DNA from: Bolinopsis microptera
Taxonomy: Eukaryota > Ctenophora > Tentaculata > Lobata > Bolinopsidae
Direction of reading: 5' to 3'
Assembly (NCBI RefSeq): GCF_026151205.1
Contig: NC_087081.1
Location: 1,989,246 to 2,053,245, forward strand
Length of the DNA: 64,000 bases
The notes below the pieces were generated by a model, which was not told where the DNA came from, did no database searches, and saw only the letters and a list, made by a program, of their open reading frames with translations. Below are positions 11,131 to 24,300 of this stretch, piece after piece. A program made the translations under genes and the position numbers. The stretch's first letter is position 1. Each line of letters starts with the position of its first letter.

Positions 11131-12336
11131 GTACCTCAGTACGTTATATAACGTCATAAATAATAACGTTAGGAAAGTACGTTATAAGTGACAAGTTGGG
11201 CGTGTTTTATAACTATAGTCTATAACATATATGTATAGACTTACCGATAGTACAAGTGGTAGTGGAACTAAAGATTAATAATTGCTGTCAGACATCATAA
11301 CATAACAGTTTATTTTTGCTTAATTCGTATAGTCAGTATAAATAGTATTAGTAAACTTGGTTGCCTGTGCAGGGAGATAATACGACTTTGTTTTTTTGCG
11401 CTGGATGTCAATTCTAGGGTTCTAGAGGTCAATGCCGAGAGATCTGTAATACAATGTGTCTGTACAAATCTATTATTTAATTAGCTTCTTAGTCAATTGA
11501 ATTTTTTAATTGTAATTGTATAGCTCATTTATAATTATATCAAATTAAACTGTTTATTAAGTTTAACTAAATCTTCGACTCACAGAAGATTCTATGAATT
11601 AAAGTGGAGAGCTCTCTTCGATTTTTAATCTCTGTTGACGGGATCCCAAAAAGGAGATAAGACAGGTAATAGGACGTTTATTTGACTGGACATTACGTGA
11701 ACAGACCTAATTTTGAACGGACGTTAAAATGAACGCTATGGGCCTCCAGCGTCCAAATAATGTCTGTTCAAATAATTAATAAAGTCCATAATAAGGTAAT
11801 TAAATTCAATCAGTTAATCATCTACGTTTTCATAATTTGATCTACTTCGTATGTTAATACATCTAAAGTTAATTTAAATAAACAACTTATTATAGGGTGG
11901 TTCAAACCCCAAAGTTTCTCAAATCTTTCTGAACCAAAGCTTTAAAACTATTGAAAAAAAAATTCAGTCAAAATAGTGAATTTGGGCCGTGGAAAGCTGA
12001 AATTAGAATATGTCCTACCGGTAGGACATATTCAAAATTTTCATTGCATCAAAGTTTTCTCCAGATATACTGCTTCCAGTGCATTGTTGGCGACTTGTGT
12101 AACTCTCATCGATTTCACTGATTGGTCACTGGTCAAAATTTAAGTCAAATTAACCGCGAAATTTCGTTCGTTATTTAGTGATCAACTCTAAATTCGAGTA
12201 CAAAGTGAGCGACATCTTTTAATTTGCGCACTCATTAATAAATGGGTACCTATGTTGAGTTACTAATCATAAAACTCTTGATCAGGATCAGGTGCTTGGT
12301 AACAAGAAGTGAAAGTGAAAGTAAAATTGTACCGTG
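11131..12336. other. Upstream region of the transporter gene
   Basis: About 1.2 kb of AT-rich sequence before the first recognised coding exon. I see no TATA box that can be tied to a start, and untranslated exons cannot be excluded. It contains a 28-bp perfect palindrome at 12006-12033. Confidence 0.4.
12006..12033. repeat. Perfect 28-bp palindrome
   Basis: GAATATGTCCTACC is followed directly by its exact reverse complement with no loop, 303 bp upstream of the predicted start codon of the transporter. It could be a cruciform or a dimeric binding site; function unknown. Confidence 0.85.
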
Positions 12337-15300
12337 ATGGACCCGATGGCGATGCTGTACACGGAAGTAGCTGTAAGTAAATATTTGATTCTTTAAATTT
12401 GTAAATTACCTTTGAAACGTTGTTACCTGCAAAACCAACTAGTGTGCAAACCTATCGTTTAATTTATAGTGCGCAACTCTTATACGGACTCGTTTAGGGG
12501 GAAAAGTACGTACTTGTACGCAACTTTGAAAAGTCCGACTCATACGACGTACGATTCAGATAAAAATTTTTTGTTTTTGAATTATTATCATCGGGGCTAT
12601 TGTAAAATGTAATTGTTAATTGCCGATGTTAGACAAAATAAACCGTTCGCGAACAAATTAAACACAGAGTTCTTTGGCCAGGCAAGCATTTAAAAGTAAA
12701 ACAAAAATTCTACAGAATTACTAGACAATTTACTTATTTAAACAGCTTGTTTATCTTAAAGTTAAACTTTAAGTTAAGGGGGGGGGGGGGGGGGGGGGGG
12801 GGGTTCACCCTGATTTTTTTGTGAAACTTAGTTTCGAGATAGCAGTTGACCAACCAACTAGGACCGGTGACCGAACTTTTGAGGGGGTCCCGGACCCCAA
12901 CCGCCTAACGGTGCCCGCGGGGCAGCCACGCCCATATTTGGTCCAAATTAGGCCCAATTTAGCCAAATACCCTGAACATGCCCAAAACCCAGATTTTAGG
13001 TGCTTTACTTGTAGCTAGTGGTCCCCTAAACTCGTATATGAATTTTCATCAAGATTGGACAAAAAATGACTGAGTTATGAGCCAAAAACCATAGGACCAT
13101 ATTTGGGCATACGCACCAAATTTGATCGATTTTGGCCCATTAATTGGTCAAATATCAATATTTTTGAATGAAACCAACTTTATATGGAAGGTAAGCCTAT
13201 ACTACACATTCTCTATGATTATCAGCTCAATATCTACCTAACTGTGGATTCTGTGTTCAAATAGTTGCAAAAAATGAACCAAATCGCCCATATCTCAGTT
13301 CGCGATATTTGCAAAACTGACTTTGCTCAAAACAATAGAACTCAATAGGGTTTCGATATTTTTTTATGAAATTTTCAGAATCGACGTAGGATTGCCTCAT
13401 GACCTTAAGTTTTGAGTTAGGCCTTTAAAAAAATTTGGCGGCCAAATTCTGAAAAATGCCCGGCAAATTTCAGAATTTGGCCGCCAAATTTTTTTTAAAG
13501 GCCTAACTCAAAATTCTAATACAAAACTTAAGGTCATGAGGCGATTCTACGTTGATACTGAAAATTTCATGAAAAAATATTGAAACCCTATTGAGTTGTA
13601 TTGTTTTGAGCGAAGTCAGTTTTGCAAATATCGCGAACTGAGATATGGGCAATTTTGTTCATTTTTTGCGATTATTTGAATACAGAATCCACAGTTAGGT
13701 AGATATTGAGCTGATAATCATAGAGAATGTGTAGTTTAGGCTTACCTTTCATATTAAGTTGGTTTCATTCAAAAATATTGATATTTGACCTGTTTATGGG
13801 CCAAAATCGATCAAATTTAGTGCGTATGCCCAAATATGGGCATATAGTTTTTAGCTCATAACTCAGTCATTTGTTGTCCAATCTTGATTAAAATTCATAT
13901 ACGAGTTCAGGGGACCACTAGCTACAAGTAGAGCAGCTAAAATCTGGGTTTTGGGCATGTTCAGGGTATTTGGCTAAATTAGGCCTGATTTGGAGTTTGG
14001 ACCAAATATGGGCGTGGCTGCCCCGCGGGCACCGTTTGGCGGTTGGGGTCCGGGACCCCTCAAAAGTTTGGTCACCGGTCCTAGTTTGTTGGTCAACTGC
14101 TATCTCGAAACCAAGTTTCACAAAAAATTCAGGGTGAACCCCCCCCCCCCCCCCCCCTTAATCGACGATTGGAATATTATAGAAACACAAGTTTTTAAAA
14201 TCGCTCAATATTAGTCCGTAACATGCGATTTAGAACTCCTTCTAGAATAGAAGGAGAACTTTTCTCATCTTAGTTCCCGCCAGCCAGTCTGAGGTGACTC
14301 GCAGTTTGTCTTCATAATACTCCGGTTACCAGTGTCCACGACTTTTCGGAGAAATAATTCCCGGAAAATATTATTACGTGCAATCATATATGAGTAAATA
14401 ATATGAGGCACCTTCATAAGTAAATCAAACAGCCGAGTGTTTTACTTCACGTTTTAATAACAAATGTAAATTTGGTATTTACTCACAAGATTGCTTTCGT
14501 AAATGATATTTTACAATATAAACGATAATTATAATCTGAAAAACATTCATATTCTTGTTATTAGCATAGTTAGTGTGTAATTAATTAGTGTGTAATTAAT
14601 TTTTATTGAAAAACTGCAATATATATTATATTTGACATAATAAATTAACACTTTAACATTTGTTAAACAGTTATTCAATAATAGCGTCTAAAGCTAAAAA
14701 AAATATATGCATCGTTTTTGCATGGCAATATCCTGAGCATCTTAGGGCTGCTTTTTAATTGCCGCTTATGTTCGTTTACTTGTTTTAAGTAGCTCACTGA
14801 CCCCCCATTATCTCACTGACCCCCATTATCTCACTGACCCCCCATTAGCTCACTGACCCCCCATTATCTCACTGACCCCCATTATCTCACTGACCCCCCA
14901 TTAGCTCACTGACCCCCCATTATCTCACTGACCCCCATTATCTCACTGACCCCCCATTAGCTCACTGACCCCCATTATCTCACTGACCCCCCATTAGCTC
15001 ACTGACCCCCCATTATCTCACAGACCCCTCATTATCTCACTGACCCCCCATTAGCTCACTGACCCCCCATTAGCTCACTGACCCCCCATTATCTCACAGA
15101 CCCCCCATTATCCCTCTGACCCCCCATTATCTCACTGACCCCCCACTAGCTCACTGACCCCCCATTATCTCACTGACCCCCCATTATCTCACTGACCCCC
15201 CACTAGCTCACTGACCCCCCATTATCTCACTGACCCCCCATTAGCTCACTGACCCCCCATTATCTCACTGACCCCCATTATCTCACTGACCCCCCATTAG

Positions 15301-18300
15301 CTCACTGACCCCCCATTATCTCACTGACCCCCATTAGCTCACTGACCCCCCATTATCTCACTGACCCCCATTATCTCACTGACCCCCCATTAGCTCACTG
15401 ACCCCCATTATCTCACTGACCCCCCATTAGCTCACTGACCCCCCATTATCTCACAGACCCCTCATTATCTCACTGACCCCCCATTAGCTCACTGAACCCC
15501 CATTAGCTCACTGACCCCCCATTATCTCACAGACCCCCCATTATCCCTCTGACCCCCCATTATCTCACTGACCCCCCACTAGCTCACTGACCCCCCATTA
15601 TCTCACTGACCCCCCATTATCTCATTGACCCCCACTAGCTCACTGACCCCCCATTATCTCACTGACCCCCCATTAGCTCACTGACCCCCCATTATCTCAT
15701 TGACCCCCATTATCTCACTGACCCCCCATTAGCTCACTGACCCCCCATTATCTCACTGACCCCCCCCCCCCCCCATTAGCTTACTGACCCCCCATTATCT
15801 CACTGACCCCCCATTAGCTCACTGACCCCCTATTAGCTCACTGACCCCCCATTATCTCACAGACCCCCCATTATCCCTCTGACCCCCCATTATCTCACTG
15901 ACCCCCCACTAGCTCACTGACCCCTCAGTAGATCACTGACCCCTTTACCTGGGGACCCCAGGTAAAGGCTATTATGTTCATAAACATATGATACTATAAT
16001 AATAGAGATTCGGCGGAATGACAGACTGAGCGCTGCACCCAATAATGTCCCCTTTGGCCTTTACCTGGGGACCCCAGACTATTATATGACTAAACATCAT
16101 AATAGAGATTCGGCGGAATGACAGGCTGCAGAGCACCGCCTAGTAATATCCCCTCAGCATATGCCCGCATACGGTTCAATAATTTCATGGCACCAGGTGT
16201 CCATGTCATTCCTAATATAGCACCAGAAACCAGTAGCAAGTATTAACCATATGTTGCTGTCGGAGTGTCGGTGTAAAAACGTAAAAACACAATAACTCAT
16301 TTTATGACACATTTAAGTTACATTAGAAATCTTTCCCGACTGTTCTGGTGTTCGTATGGGCAGGATTTGATTCGTTTTGTGCCGATTAAGTTGAGCCAGT
16401 AATCACATTTAGTTTCTAGCTAACACTGTTAGAAACTGTGGAATTCAATCTGTTAATTGCTAACAGATTGAATTTCACTATTTTCTATCTACCATAGATA
16501 TATTTTTATTTATTTGTGATGAAATTGAAGGTCTTTGCAGAAATGTTACGTTATTAGAATTTTGATTTTAGTCTGTTACTAACACTACTACTACTAAGCT
16601 ACTACTACTATGTCGGAACTAAGTCCGATCTACGCCAGATAACCCCTCCATATATCCCTGTCCCGCATGAGGGTTCGCAGTTCCTTTTTAGAGTTTGTCC
16701 CAACTTCCTTTAGTAACATAGACATTAGACAAGTAGCTTTGTCTTGGTCGGCCTTGCTGTGCTCTACCATGCATAGGTTCCCGTATAAAGACTAAATCAC
16801 TGGTGCAAATAGCTCAGGATGTCTGATGCAGTGTCCCGCGCGCCATTTTTAATTTACTGCTTCGTAAGTCGTAACTTGTTTGACAGCCTTGGTAGGCTAC
16901 CATACAAAGTTATATTGCTGACCTTGTCCTTTTATGAGATTCCCAGCACCATACGCAGCATTTTTGTGTATGTCCCGACCAAACTTTTCTCTTGAGCCAT
17001 TTGTCAGTGTCAAGGTTTCTGATCCGTAGAGCAGTACTGTTACTAACAGTTGTAATAGTGGCTGAAATGAATCCTTTTATGTTGTTGTTAATTTGGTATT
17101 TATTTTTTTCTATTATCCGTTAATTTAATTGTGTTGCTTTTTAAAAGTTGTAAGTTGGTTGATATTGAGTCACTGAATTAAGTTATATCTTGTTGTTTCA
17201 CAGTTGTTAAAATCTAACTACTGTCTTTTTATTAAAAATTGTTCGAGGTAGTAACGTTCGTATGCTTTTAAAATTTTCAGATCAGTGAGAAGTGTGCCAT
17301 TTGAAGATCACTCACAACTGAAAACCACAGTCACGCTCCAAGGTTTCATCATGCAGTCGTACCAGGCTAATGAATATCCATGTAGGAATCATAACCTGAA
17401 TTTTTGGACGCAAAATTAGATTCCTAACATTTTTCAAAAACGTCCGGCCATTAATTGCCCCCTGTCTCCAAAAGTGGCATTACAACCTTGCAGAAGGTCG
17501 GAACACCTTTTTTTAACATTCCTAAAAGCATATTTTCAAACTTTATTCGTTCTCCACAACTTCCAATATGACAGCTTTACAACATGTAGATCACTGACCC
17601 CTTTACCTGGGGACCCCAGGTAAAGGCTATTATGTTCATAAACATATGATACTATAATAATAGAGATTCAGCGGAATGACAGACTGAGCGCTGCACCCAA
17701 TAATGTCCCCTTTGGCCTTTACCTGGGGACCCCAGACTATTATATGACTAAACATCATAATAGAGATTCGGCGGAATGACAGGCTGCAGAGCACCGCCTA
17801 GTAATATCCCCTCAGCATATGCCCGCATACGGTTCAATAATTTCATGGCACCAGGTGTCCATGTCATTCCTAATATAGCACCAGAAACCAGTAGCAAGTA
17901 TTAACCATATGTTGCTGTCGGAGTGTCGGTGTAAAAACTTAAAAACACAATAACTCATTTTATGACACATTTAAGTTACGTTAGAAATCTTTCCCGACTG
18001 TTCTGGTGTTCGTATGGGCAGGATTTGATTCGTTTTGTGCCGATTAAGTTGAGCCAGTAATCACATTTAGTTTCTAGCTAACACTGTTAGAAACTGTGGA
18101 ATTCAATCTGTTAATTGCTAACAGATTGAATTTCACTATTTTCTATCTACCATAGATATATTTTTATTTATTTGTGATGAAATTGAAGGTCTTTGCAGAA
18201 ATGTTACGTTATTAGAATTTTGATTTTAGTCTGTTACTAACACTACTACTACTAAGCTACTACTATACTATGTCGGAACTAAGTCCGATCTACGCCAGAT

Positions 18301-21300
18301 AACCCCTCCATATATCCCTGTCCCGCATGAGGGTTCGCAGTTCCTTTTTAGAGTTTGTCCCAACTTCCTTTAGTAACATAGACATTAGACAAGTAGCTTT
18401 GTCTTGGTCGGCCTTGCTGTGCTCTACCATGCATAGGTTCCCGTATAAAGACTAAATCACTGGTGCAAATAGCTCAGGATGTCTGATGCAGTGTCCCGCG
18501 CGCCATTTTTAATTTACTGCTTCGTAAGTCGTAACTTGTTTGACAGCCTTGGTAGGCTACCATACAAAGTTATATTGCTGACCTTGTCCTTTTATGAGAT
18601 TCCCAGCACAATACGCAGCATCTTTGTGTATGTCCCGTCCAACCTTTTCTCTGATCCTTAGAGCAGTACTGTTACTAACAGTTGTAATAGTGCCTGAAAT
18701 GAATCCTTTTATGTTGTTGTTAATTTGGTATTTATTTTTTTCTATTATCCGTTAATTTAATTGTGTTGCTTTTTAAAAGTTGTAAGTTGGTTGATATTGA
18801 GTCACTGAATTAAGTTATATCTTGTTGTTTCACAGTTGTTAAAATCTAACTACTGTCTTTTTATTAAAAATTGTTCGAGGTAGTAACGTTCGTATGCTTT
18901 TAAAATTTTCAGATCAGTGAGAAGTGTGCCATTTGAAGATCACTCACAACTGAAAACCACAGTCACGCTCCAAGGTTTCATCATGCAGTCGTACCAGGCT
19001 AATGAATATCCATGTAGGAATCATAACCTGAATTTTTGGACGCAAAATTAGATTCCTAACATTTTTCAAAAACGTCCGGCCATTAATTGCCCCCTGTCTC
19101 CAAAAGTGGCATTACAACCTTGCAGAAGGTCGGAACACCTTTTTGAACATTCCTAAAAGCATATTTTCAAACTTTATTCGTTCTCCACAACTTCCAATAT
19201 GACAGCTTTAAAACATGACCAGTTTGGAAGAAGTACTGGGTTTTTTTAGCTGCATGGATAGCTACAAAGATGCTAAAAAAATCGCAAACTTAAATATTAC
19301 GACTGCATTTGTTTCGCCGATCCTTCCTACAATGTCGAATGTTGCGAATTTTATAACTTGCTCCTGATTACCAGCTCACACGAGATCCAGGAGACTAACT
19401 ATCCTGATGATCACGGACACCCTTAAGTTCTTTAATTAGATAAAAGTGCTTGTTCTGTGCTTATTCCAACTGAACGAGTCCACTGATAGACAAAAGAGCA
19501 GGGACAAACAATGCTATGCTTTGTCTTGGCAGTTGATAGATAATATTTATATTAATGCTAATGAGTAATTCCTTCGATATCATCAGGATAGGGCGACGTT
19601 GATTTTACCTATTAAAAATTAAATAGAAGTTAAACAAGCATTGCGGTACAAATCATAATTTTTCGAGATTTTTCAGCATTTTTTGTTTTGTTGAACTTTG
19701 CATGTAATACGGCTTTTCAAATTTAACTTTTGGAAGTTGATTTACGTCACCTCAATATGAATATCGTCATTTATCAATGTTGATATTATTCAATATTATT
19801 TGACTTATTTTAAGTTTTTTTCACCTTCCTTTTAAATTAGGTTTCAGACATTAGGTTAAACACTGAGATTTCGTTAGGGATTATAAGGTTATTCGATTTC
19901 TAGAAAGCTATATTTAGTCTGTGAACATTTTAGTTGAATATGCATCGTGTATTATGTATTGATCACTAAGTTAAACATGGTATGTTATAGTACAGTAATA
20001 CCCTGATTTACCGCACCCAATCTCCCTCCCCCAAATAGGGCTTAATTTGCACAATGTAAACAACCAAAACCCCGATTTATCACAAATCCCGATTTACCGT
20101 GGCTTTTTCCCTTCTCCCAAAGTCAAACTCCGCGGTAAATCGGGGTATTGTTATTCGAGTACGTGATATTTAGTGATCAGCTTCGTTAATTTTCATTATA
20201 GCCGCAACTTTATAATATAAATAATACATTCTTTAAAGGCTTCTTACAGCTTTTGTTAAGTCTTCGTGTGGTTTACATATGTCTACTTCTTTTGTTGATT
20301 TGATTATTGGCTAAAAACTTAAAATTTCAAAATATTGCGTCCAATATTTTAGATTACAAAAAATTTGAATCTTATTCTTCTAAAATGTTGGTACCAAAAA
20401 GTACGTGGTACTATAAGTCGTACTTTTCAATTTACGTATTTAATACGTACCTATTTTATCCATACTTCTCATTTAAGTTTTCGTGTCATCTTCAAGTTCA
20501 TGCTGTCTACTTCTTTTGTTGAACAGTACAATATGACCCAGGTTATTACTCATGACAAATATTATAAAATGACATTTCTTTTAGTAAAGCCTGCTAGTGT
20601 GATCGTTTTATTTCGTTACCATTGGTTACCATTCGTTACCATTGGTTACAGTGGTCATTATTCTGGAATTATCTAACTGGAAGACAGCCGAACGCAGCCG
20701 AAATTCGACAAATTCCGTTTGATTCCTATCTAATTTCTTACAAAAACTAGCACAGCATTAAAAATAACCATTAGACCTCAGCCTCCTTTAGCGAGAGCTT
20801 AGTAATGACTTAAACCTAGAAGTACATAGAAATAAATATCAAAATCATTATTTAATATGTATTTTCGTCGGAATTAAAGAGGAGGGGTGTGTACCAAATA
20901 GTTAACTACTGCCGGGAGAACAATAAGTATTGGAAACTGAATTTCTCAGTCTTTCAGTGGTCATGCCTTCTTTTAAAACCGAGGATATATTTCGGGTAGA
21001 ACTGATCTTATCTTAAGTTTCAAATATGATACTAACGTGTTCCTCATTGCTGTACTGTTGGAGTGCTTAATTATCAAGATTTTGTAGAAAATATCGTAGA
21101 AAATATTTGAAATATTTCGTCATTCATTTGGAATATTTTCTAATGTTTAGTCTATACGTCACTACTACGTCACTACTACTCAGTACAGTTCATCGGTATT
21201 GACTCAATTTGGACTATTTTAAGCATCGGACCGGCCAATATTCCTTGGCCGGTTCCTTGTTTAAATTAAGTTAAACTTAAATGAGTACGATAATTATACA

Positions 21301-24300
21301 ACGTAATACGCCAAATATAGTGAAATGAGTTAGTTCTTGGTAAATAAATTGGTTCCAAAGACAAAATCAATTGGGGCCCTCCTAAAATCGTTTATTTATA
21401 GCAGGGCTATATATCTGAAGAATATGCTGACAAGTTTGTTGTCTGTTAATTTAGTCTCTTAATTTATCTAAGCTATTTAAAACTTATCCATTCGTTTCGG
21501 TTGTCGTTGATCATCAATCATTTATAGATTTTATTTTTATCTTTGTCAATATTTCTTAAATTATAGCAGCCGTAATTTTTATTTCATATTAATTGTTTGA
21601 AGTTTCTCATATTGATTGTTTTACCTTTTTTTTATAGCAACAACTTGAGCAAATGGACTTGAGCAATGTAGTGAAAAATCCTTCAGCCGCAAGTTACAAG
21701 GTAAAATTTCTTTGAAATTGAGAAAATCTAATAAAATAATAAATAATGCCTCAAGAACAACAATTGTCCCTCATAACTTCATGAAATTTCAACTTTAAAC
21801 CATGTTTCCTCGTTTTTTACCATTCTTCGTTATCAGACCCATCACATTATCTTGAGTGTAGAGTGATGTAGATGTAGATGTAGTAGATGTAGAGTGATTT
21901 ATAAGCACAACATCTTGCTGATGTGTCGTTCACCCCAGGAGTCACAGAAATACACATAACACCCTGTCCGGTCGGTCCACTCGGTCCACAAGGGTTGGGT
22001 TTCACAGTCGTCCGTGTCAGAATCCGTGTCACAGATCTGTCATTGGTTATACTTATATGATTATGTGTATAAGACGTGAAAAAGACTTGTTATTAATTAA
22101 GTAATAGGAATAACTTGTTTAATCTTTAAACATTTTTAAAATCTGTAACCCCAATCTGCGGAAAATTTGGTAAAAAGTGCGGCGTATATATTAGCAAAAT
22201 GTGTGGCAAACGTGCTGTGAATTTTAATCTATTAGGTAAATATTTCTGTGATAGAAAGCTGCTCAAACATTACTACATGGGGTTGATTAAATAATTCTTT
22301 GTATAAGAACGAATGAGTAATTATTTTAAGGCCCGTTCGAAATATTACAGCTTTAGAATTAGAATATAATCCCAATGAATTATGATGATTATTGAAACGC
22401 GTGTACAAATTAAATGAAAAATAAATAAATAAAAAATAAATTAATTAAAAAGCTGAAACGTTAATTTTTCTATTTATACCAACTCTATTTATAATTATAC
22501 CAACTCACTGTTTGATCACATATCAATGTTTGGCTAGCTTTACATCTGCAATAACCACAAATTGATGAGTCGTACTCGCTATCACCAACTTTAAGCTTCT
22601 TTTCCTGGAAATCACAGAAGTCTCCTTCGGGTACCACAGGCACAGCTGCAGCGTTATTTGGCTTGTTTTTCTTCTTCCATTTTTTACAGGACATTAAGTC
22701 GACAAGAAGCAATAAAAGTATAAGCATACTAACAAAAACCTTCATACTGACTACGATTATTGTTAAAACTAGCACAATAAGATGGAGGAAGAATATAAAG
22801 CTACTCAACGTTCCCACCTGACTGCACTTACACCTCGCTTATGAGTATAAACTCCATGATGCTTCGTTGCAGTTATAAAGCCATTAACGGTAGAAGGCCG
22901 CGGGCCACTTCAATGAGTACAAAGTACAAGCTTAAAAATTTATAATAATAATTTCCCGTACTAGACACGGCTAAACTTAAAGTGCTAAACCCGTGTTGCG
23001 TCTAACTTAACCACCTACACAAAGAACATCATGATCAATCACTACAAGTTGGTGCTCAGCTGCTTAATCTTATGTGAATGTCCAACTTCAATGTGGTCTA
23101 AAGTTTTCTAATAAACTTTGTAAATGTAATCTTAACGGGAGCTGATTGAGACATGACAATTATTGATCTCTACAAATTGGAGCTCAGCTCAGCTCAGACT
23201 CTATTGTAACCGTATGAAGCCGAGGGTAGCTATGATGATTTGACGCTTCCAATGTTCTAAACTCTTTCATTTTGCATTTGTTCCTATCGAGGGGCAAACA
23301 CAAAGCGCATCCTCATGACAAATTTCCATGTTACACCTCAGCAGTGCAATAATGTTAAATTAAGCAGAGCTCACCACGAAAACTAATAATTTCTATCAAG
23401 CAACTTCTCAAAGATGCTTTACACTTAATTACTCCATGTGCAGTTTAACCCTCATAGTCCGAGACGAAAGGGAAACTCGTTAACTTTTCGTGTTAAAAGT
23501 AATTTCTCTACAGTTATCACCTTTCTGGATGATGCTCTGGTCGAAAGAAAATGAAGGCTAAACCATCGAAGTGCATGTCTATGTCTATGAAGTGTACTGG
23601 AGGAAAGTACAATACCTATGATGCAGAGTTTGTACTAAGCGAACAACAGGTGCCGTCCATTATCCAAGCACCAATGAAGTTCCTAGGAATGTACATGTAT
23701 GTAGACCTTGAGGTGAAGGAAATTTTGTCCATGATTAAGAAGAAGTTAGAGGACCTTTTGGAAACAACGTCTAATGATGAAATCACGGGTCCAATGAAGG
23801 CGTGGGTGTATAACCACCTCATCATTAGTAAGATGTCATGGGGGTTTACTGTTTATAACCTGCCCATCACATTTGTGAGAGAGCTTGAGGCACTGTGTAA
23901 CAGATACCTTAATAAGTGGCTAGGGATTGCGCATCCTTGTACCACCACCGTCCTCCACAGGAGTAGAGACCAGAAAGGATTGCAGCTGAAAAACATCTCC
24001 ACTGAGTACAAAGTCATCCAACTTATTAAGGGACACCAACTTTGTAACTCTAGTGACCCCTACATCAAAAAAGTGTACTCTAACCATAAGGCTATTGCAG
24101 ACACACAGAAGATGTGGTCATATCTCAAAGAGCTGAAAGACCGTCAGCGCCAACTTTACTTCCAAGAGTTAGTTGGAAAACCTGCAGTTGGTACAACTGG
24201 CCTCGGTTATGGGACAAGATATGAGGACACATCAGAGAGGAAACTGCTAACCAACATGGTGAGGACCTTTGATGAAGAGACACTTATTTGTTCACTTTTT

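Larger units (their letters stand above)
15931..17588. repeat. 1.65-kb tandem segmental duplication, copy 1
   Basis: Begins in the last unit of the 19-bp minisatellite (GATCACTGACCCC) and is repeated head-to-tail from 17589 with very few substitutions. It contains two TTAC..GTAA mini-elements and a reverse-transcriptase pseudogene fragment. Relative to copy 2 it retains an extra block of about 27 bp near 16994-17020. Confidence 0.95.
17589..19217. repeat. 1.65-kb tandem segmental duplication, copy 2
   Basis: Head-to-tail repeat of 15931-17588 that directly follows it and ends within AGCTTTAAAACATG. The offset is 1658 bp. A deletion of about 27 bp and a few substitutions are the only differences, so the duplication looks young. 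Confidence 0.95.

Noticed and set aside
13990-14214. Pro-rich 74-aa ORF
   Set aside because: Arises from the C-run end of the foldback element; the other arm gives a mirror ORF.
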